Below, piece by piece: positions 1 to 8,775 of a stretch of DNA of 52,124 bases; the stretch's first letter is position 1, and each line of letters opens with the position of its first letter. This DNA comes from an uncultured Erysipelotrichaceae bacterium. Its GTDB lineage: Bacteria; Bacillota_I; Bacilli_A; Erysipelotrichales; Erysipelotrichaceae. Where the stretch lies: assembly GCA_949289855.1 (NCBI GenBank), contig CASEPS010000007.1:1-52124 (forward strand), written 5' to 3'. The position numbers and the translations under genes are program-made. The notes under the pieces are model-generated. The model made no database searches. It had not been told where the DNA came from and worked only from the letters and a program-made list of their open reading frames with translations.

Positions 1-16
1 CCCTGACAGGCAAAAA

Positions 17-54
17 TTAAAAAAAAGATACCCCATCATGAAAGATGAAGTATC
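17..54 (-). terminator. Rho-independent terminator of the parE-to-nth operon
   Basis: On the minus strand a hairpin with outer arms GATAC/GTATC and inner arms CATC/GATG is followed directly by a run of at least eight T. It lies about 60 bases past the nth stop and closes the long minus-strand operon. Confidence 0.8.
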
Positions 55-117
55 GTGAGAAGCTCAGCTTGTCAAGCCGCTTAATTTACCGGCATTGAGT
101 ATAATCTGACGTCGTTT

Positions 118-756
118 TCATTTTGCTTTGCCTTTGAGATATTTACAGATCGAAGTAAATGGACAACCCTCACACTTTGGGTTGCGGGCATTGCATCTGT
201 ATCTGCCAAAGAAGATCATCTGATGATGTCCTTTAATCCATCTGTCTCTTGGTATTTTCCTCTTCAGTTTTGTTTCTACTTCAAGCAGTGAATCATCCGG
301 TTTGGCTAGTCCTAACCTTCTTGAAATACGGCTGACATGGGTATCTACCGCAAGTGATGGAACGCCAAAACATTCCGCAAGAATAACATTGGCACACTTC
401 CTGCCTACCCCTGGCAATGTGACGAGTTTCTGCATTGTGTCTGGTACTTCACCACTGAAGTTTTCTACCATACCTTTTGCCATTGCCTGAATGGAGCGGG
501 CTTTGTTGCGGTAAAGACCAAGTGTGCGGATGCAGTCTTCAATGTCATGAATATCCCCTGCCGCAAGGCTATAGGCATCAGGATATTTGGCAAACAAAGC
601 TGGTGTGACCCTGTTAACAGACGCATCTGTTGTCTGGGCTGAAAGAACTACCGCAACTGCCATTTCGTAATTGTTGCGGTGATCAAGTTCACAATGGGCG
701 TCTGGAAACATCTCTTCCAGGTGATCCATGATTTCTACTGGTGTCATATGTTCCAT
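118..756 (-). CDS. nth: Endonuclease III (DNA glycosylase/AP lyase)
   Basis: Base-excision repair enzyme that removes oxidised pyrimidines and nicks the abasic site. The 212-residue length matches the family. A helix-hairpin-helix (LPGVGRKCANVI) carries the catalytic Lys120, and AVDTHVSR carries the catalytic Asp138. The C-terminal [4Fe-4S] ligands are Cys188, 195, 198 and 204 with the canonical C-x6-C-x2-C-x5-C spacing. The ATG shares one base with the dnaD stop (TGATG). An in-frame ATG three codons in is an alternative start. The dnaD-nth pairing is the same as in Bacillus. It is the last gene of the operon. Confidence 0.97.
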   Translation of the reverse strand: MEHMTPVEIMDHLEEMFPDAHCELDHRNNYEMAVAVVLSAQTTDASVNRVTPALFAKYPDAYSLAAGDIHDIEDCIRTLGLYRNKARSIQAMAKGMVENFSGEVPDTMQKLVTLPGVGRKCANVILAECFGVPSLAVDTHVSRISRRLGLAKPDDSLLEVETKLKRKIPRDRWIKGHHQMIFFGRYRCNARNPKCEGCPFTSICKYLKGKAK

Positions 757-1295
757 CAGCGGTTGATCGTCCTTTCTATTGACTCAGCTGTCACATGCCT
801 CTGTTTCCAATCAGAAAGAATTCTGTCAATGTAAACAAAATTCAATTTGTTCTTGGAACTGGCTGTACGTAAAGCATAGAGGATGACCTTTTTATCCATT
901 GTACGGTTCCAGTCGCTGATCATTTCCATTTCCTTCTGGCTTAGCGTTCTGCCAAATTCAGTTTCAAAGACATCAAACAATGAAGAATCCATCACTGTGG
1001 AAACATGGGCTACATCAATTTTGAAAAGGTTGCTGAGGTCCCATTTCACGATTCCTCTTTCGGCATGTATGTTGACATATTTCTTGGCACATAACAGGGA
1101 TACCGTACGGTCAACTTCTTCCTCTGTACGGCCTGTTTTCATGGCAAGAGAAGCTAATGTTATCTCTATGCCATGTTCATTCATAAAATCAATCAGTAAG
1201 ACGATCACTGCTTCCTCAGCATCAAGGCCAAGATATTCAAGATGATCCAGAATCCAGTCCCGATGATTGACAAATCGTTGTTCATACCATTGCAT
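756..1295 (-). CDS. dnaD: DnaD-like replication initiation protein
   Basis: 179-residue protein with an N-terminal winged-helix segment (about residues 10-85) and a C-terminal DnaD/DnaB_2-type helical domain (about 100-170). The EFGRTLSQKEMEMISDW and YALRTASSKNKLNFVYIDRILSDW stretches are typical of the latter family. DnaD helps load the replicative helicase at oriC and during restart. The ATG has a GGAG site 8 bases upstream. It follows rsfS by 40 bases and overlaps nth by one base. It is shorter than B. subtilis DnaD (about 230 residues), mainly at the C-terminus. Confidence 0.88.
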   Translation of the reverse strand: MQWYEQRFVNHRDWILDHLEYLGLDAEEAVIVLLIDFMNEHGIEITLASLAMKTGRTEEEVDRTVSLLCAKKYVNIHAERGIVKWDLSNLFKIDVAHVSTVMDSSLFDVFETEFGRTLSQKEMEMISDWNRTMDKKVILYALRTASSKNKLNFVYIDRILSDWKQRHVTAESIERTINR

Positions 1296-1335
1296 ACTTC
1301 ATTCTCCGTTAACGCAATTTAAAAAAGGCAGTGCC

Positions 1336-1674
1336 TCAGCCTTCATATACAGACTGTGGCTGATCTGCCCAGAGTGCTTCAAGACGATATTGCTTGCGTG
1401 TCTCTTCGGTGAAGATGTGCACCACAACTTCACCAAGATCCACCAATACCCAAGTGCTGCCATCCGTGCCTTCCTTTGTGCGCACATTGTAGCCATTCTT
1501 CTCTGCTTCCTGTTCTACATAGTCACAAAGTGAAGCAGCCTGCCTAACATTGTTTGCTGTGCAGATCACAAAGTAATCTGTATATGGATTGACTGCCTGC
1601 ATATCGATGATAACGATATCTCTGGCAAGTTTATCACTGAGTGTCTTTGTCGTAATATCCAATAGTTCAGACAT
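1336..1674 (-). CDS. rsfS: Ribosomal silencing factor RsfS
   Basis: RsfS (YqeL/Iojap) binds large-subunit protein uL14 and blocks subunit joining when nutrients are scarce. From the chosen ATG the protein is 112 residues. The DIVIIDMQAVNPYTDYFVICTA and STWVLVDLGEVVVHIF segments are diagnostic (each quoted to no more than its core: NPYTDYFVI, DLGEVVVHIF). The start at 1674 is picked over one 16 codons upstream because a strong GGAGG lies 7 bases before it. It overlaps the yqeK stop by 8 bases, so translation is probably coupled. Confidence 0.95.
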   Translation of the reverse strand: MSELLDITTKTLSDKLARDIVIIDMQAVNPYTDYFVICTANNVRQAASLCDYVEQEAEKNGYNVRTKEGTDGSTWVLVDLGEVVVHIFTEETRKQYRLEALWADQPQSVYEG

Positions 1675-2482
1675 GTTTACCCTCCGTTTCCAGTATATAT
1701 GCCTTTGATTCTTCCAGAACAAGCTCTGCAGCTTTCTTTAAATCCCGCATTGCCAGTTCTGTTTCATAACTTACATCATAGTCTCTTGTCGGTTCAATTT
1801 TATCCGCAATATAGAGTATCCTGTCAAGATCTGTCTTTCCATCTCCCAATGTATGATGTTCAATTGCCTTGAGTATATCTTCATCCACTGGTCCAAGATG
1901 ACTCCTGATCCATACACAGGCTGTATAGGAATGCCATACCTTGTTACTGATGGAAAGCCATTCCGGTTTATCCCTCTTTATGATCGCCTCTGCTTCTTTA
2001 TCTGGCATGGCCTTTGTCACATCATGCAGAATACCTGCCTTCCATGCTTTCTTTTCATCGAGATGATGGGCATGGGCAAGCATCACTGCCATCTTTGCAA
2101 CAGAAAGTGAATGCAGAAAACGCTTAGGTTTGCATTGTGCACGGGCAACTTCTTCAAAGTAATACCCCTCTTCAAGCAGGATTCTTCTCACCTGTTTTGG
2201 CACAAGAAAGAAATCACCACTTCTTACACGCTCTTCCTCATCTTCCGCATCATCCATGCAATACACCTGATCTTCCCGATTGATAGAGGTCGTTGTTTCA
2301 AGGTGTCCATATGGCATGATAGCGGCTTTTAATAGCTTTGTTCTCTGTGTGACAGAAAGAACCCCTTTCCCCCATGGCAACAGATATACCGTACTGATAT
2401 CCTTCTTCTTCAAAAGAGAGCGGGCATATTCAATCTCTTTTGTTGTAACCGGGTCAAAGGGAGCGACAAGTACCGTTTTCAT
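1667..2482 (-). CDS. yqeK: YqeK-type HD phosphohydrolase with degenerate NadD-like N-terminus
   Basis: The C-terminal domain (about residues 118-260) is a YqeK HD hydrolase, a family that cleaves Ap4A symmetrically. The metal-site residues H124, H153-D154, H184, H209-H210 and D227 are visible. The first ~110 residues look like a shortened NadD adenylyltransferase. MKTVLVAPFDPVTT stands where NadD has GGSFDPxHxGH, and FFLVPKQVRRILLEEGYY matches the NadD C-terminal end. The (H/T)xGH motif is missing, so adenylyltransferase activity is unlikely. B. subtilis has separate nadD and yqeK here. The gene overlaps yhbY by 4 bases (ATGA) and rsfS by 8. Confidence 0.88.
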   Translation of the reverse strand: MKTVLVAPFDPVTTKEIEYARSLLKKKDISTVYLLPWGKGVLSVTQRTKLLKAAIMPYGHLETTTSINREDQVYCMDDAEDEEERVRSGDFFLVPKQVRRILLEEGYYFEEVARAQCKPKRFLHSLSVAKMAVMLAHAHHLDEKKAWKAGILHDVTKAMPDKEAEAIIKRDKPEWLSISNKVWHSYTACVWIRSHLGPVDEDILKAIEHHTLGDGKTDLDRILYIADKIEPTRDYDVSYETELAMRDLKKAAELVLEESKAYILETEGKHV

Positions 2483-2769
2483 GGCAGAAGAATCTTTGGT
2501 TCTTTGCCCTTTTTATACAGAATGATCGTTCTGCCAATAATCTGCACTACCTCACTTTTTGACAGTCTTGCAAGATCAAAAGCAAGTTCTTTGAGATCAT
2601 CTGTCGGTGCTGTTTTCAATACACTGAGCTTGACAAGTCCCCTTGCTTTCAGGGCATCCATTAGCGTATTGACCAATGCATCACTGATGCCATCTTTTCC
2701 GATCTGGAAGATTGCCCTTTCGCTTTGTGCCAAAGAGCGAAGATATGATTTCTGTTTATTCGTCAACAT
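2479..2769 (-). CDS. yhbY: YhbY-family RNA-binding protein (CRM domain)
   Basis: Small protein of 96 residues, essentially one CRM domain. The N-terminal LTNKQKSYLRSLAQ, the central GKDGISDALVNTLMDAL and the C-terminal SEVVQIIGRTIILYKK are characteristic. YhbY/YqeI associates with pre-50S ribosomes. The start at 2769 leaves one base after the yqeH stop. Ten further codons lie upstream in frame but overlap yqeH and lack support. The family sits at the same place in the B. subtilis yqe cluster. Confidence 0.93.
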   Translation of the reverse strand: MLTNKQKSYLRSLAQSERAIFQIGKDGISDALVNTLMDALKARGLVKLSVLKTAPTDDLKELAFDLARLSKSEVVQIIGRTIILYKKGKEPKILLP

Positions 2770-2770
2770 A

Positions 2771-3820
2771 TTACAGCATCGCCTTTCTAAATGTAACATT
2801 CACTGCTTTTGGGGCATAGACACGAATGGAAGACATCTTGCCACTCACACATACCCAGCCAAGTCCTTCAATGACAACATCCATTTTATCTTCTGTTTTG
2901 CGTATTGAAGAAGTCACAAAATCATCATGCAATGGGGTTGGCACCAGCAGTTTCCCATAGTGCTTTTTCCAGAATTCATCCGCATTTTCCACTTTGCCGC
3001 GATGAATGGACAACCTGTCACAAACATAGAATACCGCACTTGCATGGTCACAACCAATCACATCCACCCTGGCAAGTCCACCAATCGTAAAGGACTGATC
3101 CCCTCTTACCTGATAGACAAGTGGTTTGATTGTCTTATAAGGCACAATGGTTTTGAGATCTTCTTCCCGTATGTCCATTAACATGGAACCGCTGATTTCA
3201 ATACCTGGTGTATCAATGTACTGAATGCCATCAATATCCAATGGATTGAAATCAAGTGTCGTGCCAGGATAACGTGAAGAAGTCAATTCACTCTTCTGCA
3301 TCAGCTTATTCAGCAATGTGCTCTTGCCGGCATTTGCCCTGCCCATGACCACTACAGGTCTGTTATGACCATACATGTCCACGGCTTCCTTCACTTCTTC
3401 CATGCCCATTGTCTCATAACTGCTTGTGATGATGAGATTACGGATGGAAATACCAAGTTCTTTGAGTCTTCCAAAGACAAACCGGGCAATTTTTTCAGGA
3501 CTCAGCGTCTCGGGTAGGATGTCGCGCTTTGTGGCGACCATGATGATATCCTTGCCAGAAAGCTTTCTGGATAATCCTGGTATCATACTGGCCTCAAAGT
3601 CAAAGAGATCCACTACCCAGAGAACAAGACAATCCATTGCATCAATTCTCTGCAATACACTATCCGGATCAATACCGGTTTTCATAGAAATAGTCAGATC
3701 ATCATAATGCATGAGCCTGAAACACCGCTGGCAGTAATCGCTGCCCTTTTTTGGTGTATAGCCGGGAAGTTTTGGATGGTTATATTGCAGCTGTATACCA
3801 CAACCTTTACAGTTTGCCAT
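2771..3820 (-). CDS. yqeH: Circularly permuted ribosome-assembly GTPase YqeH
   Basis: 349-residue GTPase needed for 30S maturation. An N-terminal zinc finger (CKGCG...CQRC) is followed by permuted G motifs in the order G4 (TKRD), G1 (GRANAGKST) and G3 (DTPG). That order is the hallmark of the YqeH/YlqF/YjeQ class. The ATG at 3820 has AAAGG upstream and overlaps yqeG by 14 bases. An upstream in-frame ATG at 3844 would add eight unconserved residues. The family and neighbours agree with B. subtilis, except that aroE is absent between yqeH and yhbY. Confidence 0.96.
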   Translation of the reverse strand: MANCKGCGIQLQYNHPKLPGYTPKKGSDYCQRCFRLMHYDDLTISMKTGIDPDSVLQRIDAMDCLVLWVVDLFDFEASMIPGLSRKLSGKDIIMVATKRDILPETLSPEKIARFVFGRLKELGISIRNLIITSSYETMGMEEVKEAVDMYGHNRPVVVMGRANAGKSTLLNKLMQKSELTSSRYPGTTLDFNPLDIDGIQYIDTPGIEISGSMLMDIREEDLKTIVPYKTIKPLVYQVRGDQSFTIGGLARVDVIGCDHASAVFYVCDRLSIHRGKVENADEFWKKHYGKLLVPTPLHDDFVTSSIRKTEDKMDVVIEGLGWVCVSGKMSSIRVYAPKAVNVTFRKAML

Positions 3821-4328
3821 AATACGCACCTTTCTCTGGTACACCCTTAAACAACCGCAACGTATCTGATATCAGGCGCACACCTTTACCAAATATGTTG
3901 TTCTGGTCTGTCAGAGGATCAACCAGTATTGACATTATACCCATAATCCGTCCGCCGGCAATGTCTGTAAATATCTGATCTCCGATTACTGCAGTATGCT
4001 CTGGAGAAACACCATACCTTGCCAATACCTTTTTATAACCGAAAGGAAGTGGCTTGAGACTGAAGGAAAAGAAATCGATATGCAATTGCATACATCTTTT
4101 CTCCGTAATAGAAGAAACATTATTCGACATCACAACAGGAGTAATACCAGCTTTGCGGATACTGTTTACATAGTCTTTGACCCTGTCTGGTATTTCTATG
4201 CTGCGGGCATTGATCAATGTATTATCCATATCCAGGATTAAAAGCCTGATGCCATGATGCCGCAAGCGGCGTGGATCAATCGAGAAGATATCCGGATAGT
4301 AATAATCTGGGTGGAATATATTCTTCAT
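3807..4328 (-). CDS. yqeG: YqeG-family HAD phosphatase
   Basis: 173-residue HAD-superfamily IIIA phosphatase. Motif I is DMDNTLI near residue 34, motif II is the Ser in VVMSNN, and the acidic motif is GDQIFTDIAGG. The substrate is unknown in this family. It starts 4 bases inside the parC stop (ATGA) and overlaps yqeH by 14 bases. It therefore links the topoisomerase IV genes to the ribosome-assembly cluster in one transcript. Confidence 0.93.
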   Translation of the reverse strand: MKNIFHPDYYYPDIFSIDPRRLRHHGIRLLILDMDNTLINARSIEIPDRVKDYVNSIRKAGITPVVMSNNVSSITEKRCMQLHIDFFSFSLKPLPFGYKKVLARYGVSPEHTAVIGDQIFTDIAGGRIMGIMSILVDPLTDQNNIFGKGVRLISDTLRLFKGVPEKGAYYGKL

Positions 4329-6829
4329 CCTTCTTCTCCATCAAACAAACTGATTTTCTCATAATCATCATGCATTTCATCCTGACTGCCAACAGGATAG
4401 TCGATAATCCGGCATTCTTCAATGCCTGGAATCATAAACCAGCCATCCTGTAATGACAATACATCGGTAAACCCGCTTTCCCTTGGCTTGAGCGGAATGT
4501 CCACTGCCCTGATGGTATGCAATGTATCATCCATAAAGGAAAGCTCACTGCCCGCATCCATACATTGTGCCTTGTAAAGCACACTAGGGTTGGCCTTGAG
4601 CCTGCGACAGATCATCACACCCTTGGCTGGACGGGCAGCACCTGCTACATCCGCTGTTTTGATGCGTTTGACAAGTCCTTTGTCACTGATGAATACAGTA
4701 TTCTGTGCCCCGCCATGGATTACTGCACCACAGGCAGTCATATCCCCTTTGGCAAAGTTCATTGCCTTAACACCTTTGGACTTCACACCATTGCTTGGAA
4801 TCTGCTCAACCGGGAAACGATACGCAAAACCATCTTTGGATACGAGCATCACTTCATCTGTCTCATAGACACAGAAAGCATTTAACAATTCACCAGAGAC
4901 AATATTCATCGCCGGTACAACTTTGTTATTTCTTTCAATCCTGAAGGCGGAAACCGGTGTCTTTTTGATATATCCGGTTGAGGCAAGTGTCACAATGGAC
5001 GCATATGTATGGAAGTCTTTGACAAGAATTGCCGCAACAATCTTGTCATCCCCATCAATACGCATCACTTTATTCAGATGCATACCGACATCCTTCCACT
5101 TGCTTTCTTCGATCTGCCATACCGGAAGACATGCATAGTTGCCCTTTGTGGTAAATAACAACAATGTATCGAGGGTATCACATTCCAGTGTACCAATCAG
5201 ACTGTCGCCTTCCTTAAGACCTGTCATCTGTCCACTGGACGCATTATAAGAACGCAATGAGACGCGTTTGACATAACTGTCACGGGAAACGGTAACCATG
5301 ACACGTTCATTGGAAATCATGGAAGAACGGTCAATGACAATATCGGAAACCTCTGCTTCAATAGCGGTGCGTCTGTCATCACCGTAGTCCTTTTTGACCT
5401 GGCGCAGTTCTTTTGTAATCACTGACTTGAGCACATTCTCATTTTCAATGATTGCCTTTGTATCTTCTATGCGGCTGACAAGCTCCGCAAACTCACTTCT
5501 CAGCTGCACAATATCCGTATTGCTCAAACGATACAGGCGCAATGAAACAATCGCTTCAGACTGCGGTTCATCAAACCCAAACGCATCCTGCAGATTCTTC
5601 TTCGCATCGCCCTTGTCTTTGGAAGCACGGATGATACGGATAACTTCATCGAGAATAGAAACAGCCTTCATGAGACCTTCAATCACATGACACCGCTTCT
5701 CCATCTTGTCCAGTTCATATTGCGAACGCCGCAACACCACTTCCTTACGAAAATCAATGAAAGCATCCAGCAGTCCTAACAGTCCTACCTGTACCGGACG
5801 CTTATTGATGATTGCAACATTGTTATAGCTGTAATACACCTGCAGGTCCGTATTCTTATAGAAGTAGTTGAGAATCATTTGGGCATCCGCGTCTTTGCGC
5901 ACATCCACAACAATGCGCATACCATTGCGGTCAGATTCATCACGCACATCGAGAATGCCATCAATCTCTTTGGAAACACGAATTTCATCCATCTTTCGCA
6001 CAAGCTGTGCCTTGATGACTTCATATGGAATTTCTGTCACCACAATCTGCTGGCATGTCTTTTCTTCTACAATTTCACACTTTGAACGGACAACAATTCT
6101 TCCCTTGCCTGTTGTAAAAGCATCTTTGATACCCTTGGCACCCTGCACGATACCACCGGTAGGAAAGTCAGGTCCTGGCATGATTTCCATCACTTCATCC
6201 AGGGAACAGGATGGATTCTGTAAACGGTATATGGTTGCGTCCACCACTTCTTTAAGATTATGGGGTGGCATGTTGGTCGCATAACCCGCCGCAATACCCG
6301 TTGCGCCATTGACAAGCATAACCGGAAAAGGAACCGGCAGTACCGTCGGCTCATTTTCGGTATCATCAAAGTTAGGTGCCATTTCCACCGTATTCTTGTC
6401 AAGGTCATCTTCCATAACCTGGGTAACACGCGCAAGTCTGACTTCCGTATATCGCATTGCCGCAGCCGGGTCATCATCGATGGAACCGTTATTACCATGC
6501 ATATCAATCAGTGGCAATCTGACCTTCCAGTCCTGTGACATGCGCACCATCGCATCATAAACAGAAGAGTCACCATGCGGATGGTAGTTACCGATGACAA
6601 GACCTACTGTCTTGGCTGATTTACGATATGGATGGTCCCATGTATTCCCATCGTGGTACATCGCAAACAGAATTCTTCTCTGTACCGGTTTTAAACCATC
6701 GCGCGCATCCGGCAATGCTCGTTCCTGAATAATATATTTGGCATATCTGCCAAACCCGCTGCCCATGATATCCTCAAGGCGCTCGGGTACATATTTTGTA
6801 TGATCTTCAATCTTTGTCTTCTTAGCCAT
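4325..6829 (-). CDS. parC: DNA topoisomerase IV subunit A
   Basis: 834-residue type IIA topoisomerase A subunit that decatenates daughter chromosomes. The breakage-reunion domain includes the catalytic Tyr127 in AAAMRYTEVRL. The quinolone region HPHGDSSVYDA has the usual Ser and Asp, so no classical resistance change is seen. ParC rather than GyrA is indicated by HGNNGSIDDD, the IIRASKDKGDAKKNL helix, the degenerate C-terminal beta-pinwheel without a clear GyrA box, and the plsY-parE-parC gene order. It shares one base with the parE stop (TGATG). Confidence 0.95.
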   Translation of the reverse strand: MAKKTKIEDHTKYVPERLEDIMGSGFGRYAKYIIQERALPDARDGLKPVQRRILFAMYHDGNTWDHPYRKSAKTVGLVIGNYHPHGDSSVYDAMVRMSQDWKVRLPLIDMHGNNGSIDDDPAAAMRYTEVRLARVTQVMEDDLDKNTVEMAPNFDDTENEPTVLPVPFPVMLVNGATGIAAGYATNMPPHNLKEVVDATIYRLQNPSCSLDEVMEIMPGPDFPTGGIVQGAKGIKDAFTTGKGRIVVRSKCEIVEEKTCQQIVVTEIPYEVIKAQLVRKMDEIRVSKEIDGILDVRDESDRNGMRIVVDVRKDADAQMILNYFYKNTDLQVYYSYNNVAIINKRPVQVGLLGLLDAFIDFRKEVVLRRSQYELDKMEKRCHVIEGLMKAVSILDEVIRIIRASKDKGDAKKNLQDAFGFDEPQSEAIVSLRLYRLSNTDIVQLRSEFAELVSRIEDTKAIIENENVLKSVITKELRQVKKDYGDDRRTAIEAEVSDIVIDRSSMISNERVMVTVSRDSYVKRVSLRSYNASSGQMTGLKEGDSLIGTLECDTLDTLLLFTTKGNYACLPVWQIEESKWKDVGMHLNKVMRIDGDDKIVAAILVKDFHTYASIVTLASTGYIKKTPVSAFRIERNNKVVPAMNIVSGELLNAFCVYETDEVMLVSKDGFAYRFPVEQIPSNGVKSKGVKAMNFAKGDMTACGAVIHGGAQNTVFISDKGLVKRIKTADVAGAARPAKGVMICRRLKANPSVLYKAQCMDAGSELSFMDDTLHTIRAVDIPLKPRESGFTDVLSLQDGWFMIPGIEECRIIDYPVGSQDEMHDDYEKISLFDGEEG

Positions 6830-8748
6830 CAGCCCTCCACCTTGAAGCTGTCTTCCAGCGTAAATGAAATATTGTCTTCAATCCATTTTCTGCGCTTTTC
6901 TGCCTTATCTCCCATCAGGACAGAAACACGCTTATCTGCCATGGAATTATCATCAATGCCAACCCGGATCAGGGTCCTGTGCGCAGGGTCCATTGTCGTC
7001 TCCCAAAGCTGGGTCGCATTCATTTCACCAAGACCCTTGTAGCGCTGTATCTCACACTTGCCATACTTCTTCTTCAACACTTCCAATTCTTCATCCGTAT
7101 AGCAATACTCACTGGTCTTCCCCTTGGTGACCTTGTAAAGCGGTGGCAGGGCAATATAGACCATGCCATGTTCCACCAATGGCCGCATATAGCGGTAAAA
7201 GAATGTTAGTAAGAGAATCTGGATATGGGAACCATCATCATCCGCATCGGTCATGATGATGATCTTGTTGTAATTGCTTTCTTCATAATCAAAGTCAGCA
7301 CCTACACCTGCTCCAAGTGTATAGATGAGCGTATTGAGCTCTTCATTCTTCTCAATGTCAGACATGGTGCACTTCTCTGTGTTCAATACCTTACCGCGCA
7401 GTGGCAGGATTGCCTGATAGCGGGAATCTCTGCCCTGCTTGGCTGAACCACCCGCAGAGTCACCCTCGACAAGAAACAGTTCCTTGATGCTTGCATCACG
7501 GGTCTGGGCAGGCGCAAGCTTGCCAGAAAGTACCTTTTCAGTTCTGCTTCCCTTTTTGCCCTTACGCGCTTCTTCACGTGCCTTGCGGGCAGCTTCACGC
7601 GCCTGGGAAGCCTTCATCATCTTGTGCACAAGTGTATCTGACTGGCTCTTGTTCTCTTCCAGCCAGAAAGCAAGCTTCTCTGCCACAACCGCATCTACTG
7701 CAGGCTTGGCCTGTGGCGTACCGAGTCTGCCCTTTGTCTGTCCTTCAAATTGCAGCAGTTCTTCCGGTACAGAAACATTGAGAATGGTTGTAAGACCTTC
7801 CCTGATATCCTGTCCTTCCAGATTCTTGTCCTTTTCCTTCAAAAGCCCATATTTGCGGGCATAGTCATTGACTGCCTTTGTAAAAGCACTCTTGAAGCCC
7901 ACTTCATGTGTACCACCATCCGGTGTGCGCACAAGGTTGACAAAGGAATATGTATTTTCCTGGTAGCCATCGTTGTACTGGAAGGCACATTCCACATGAA
8001 TGCCCTGGTTATCACCCGTAAACTTCACCGGTTTCATGAGAACCTGCTTGTCTTCATGCAGGTAATCAAGGAAGGCAGTCAGACCATCTTCATAACAGAA
8101 GGATTCTATTCTTGGTTCCTTGTCACGATTATCTTTGACTTCAATGGTAATACCGGAAAGCAGGAAAGCCTCTTCCCTTGCCCTTTCTGCCACAACATCA
8201 AAGCGGAAGTCCGTTGTCTGGAAGATAGCAGGATCCGGTTTAAAACGGACGGTTGAACCCGTCTTGTTTGTCTTGCCAAGGTGTTCGAGCTTGCCTACCA
8301 CACTGCCACCTTTTTCAAAGTGCATGCGCACAAGCTCACCATCATGGGCAACTTCTACGGTCAGCCATTCACTCAATGCATTGACAACAGAAGCACCAAC
8401 ACCATGCAGACCACCGGCTGTCTTGTAACCACCCTGGCTGGTGAACTTGCCACCGGCATGAAGCACAGTGAAAATTACCTGCAGGGTATTCATTCCTGAG
8501 GCATGTCTGCCAATCGGCATACCGCGGCCTTCGTCTTTGACAATACAGCTGCCATCACTTTCCAATGAAATGGAAATCTTTTTACCATAGCCGTTCAATG
8601 CTTCATCGACCGCATTGTCCACAATTTCCCAGATCAGATGGTGAAGACCATGGGCATCGGTAGATCCGATGTACATACCTGGTCGTTTTCTGACCGCTTC
8701 AAGGCCTTCTAATATCTGAATACTGCTGTCATCATATTTCTGTGCCAT
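6829..8748 (-). CDS. parE: DNA topoisomerase IV subunit B
   Basis: 639-residue ATPase subunit. The GHKL ATP site shows EIVDNAVDEAL and KDEGRGMP. The TOPRIM domain has EGDSAGGSAKQGRD and the metal-binding DADDDGSH. The C-terminal RYKGLGEM motif follows. It is ParE rather than GyrB by its partner parC and the divergent plsY, the arrangement known from Bacillus and Streptococcus. A GGAG site lies 6-8 bases before the ATG. It begins 27 bases after the ABC exporter gene and may be cotranscribed with it. Confidence 0.95.
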   Translation of the reverse strand: MAQKYDDSSIQILEGLEAVRKRPGMYIGSTDAHGLHHLIWEIVDNAVDEALNGYGKKISISLESDGSCIVKDEGRGMPIGRHASGMNTLQVIFTVLHAGGKFTSQGGYKTAGGLHGVGASVVNALSEWLTVEVAHDGELVRMHFEKGGSVVGKLEHLGKTNKTGSTVRFKPDPAIFQTTDFRFDVVAERAREEAFLLSGITIEVKDNRDKEPRIESFCYEDGLTAFLDYLHEDKQVLMKPVKFTGDNQGIHVECAFQYNDGYQENTYSFVNLVRTPDGGTHEVGFKSAFTKAVNDYARKYGLLKEKDKNLEGQDIREGLTTILNVSVPEELLQFEGQTKGRLGTPQAKPAVDAVVAEKLAFWLEENKSQSDTLVHKMMKASQAREAARKAREEARKGKKGSRTEKVLSGKLAPAQTRDASIKELFLVEGDSAGGSAKQGRDSRYQAILPLRGKVLNTEKCTMSDIEKNEELNTLIYTLGAGVGADFDYEESNYNKIIIMTDADDDGSHIQILLLTFFYRYMRPLVEHGMVYIALPPLYKVTKGKTSEYCYTDEELEVLKKKYGKCEIQRYKGLGEMNATQLWETTMDPAHRTLIRVGIDDNSMADKRVSVLMGDKAEKRRKWIEDNISFTLEDSFKVEG

Positions 8749-8775
8749 TACTTACTCCATTTTCTAACAGGAAAT

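Noticed and set aside
6829-8748. Call as GyrB/GyrA instead of ParE/ParC
   Set aside because: Neighbouring plsY, the HGNNGSIDDD region and the weak C-terminal pinwheel of the partner favour topoisomerase IV. A residual risk remains without alignment.
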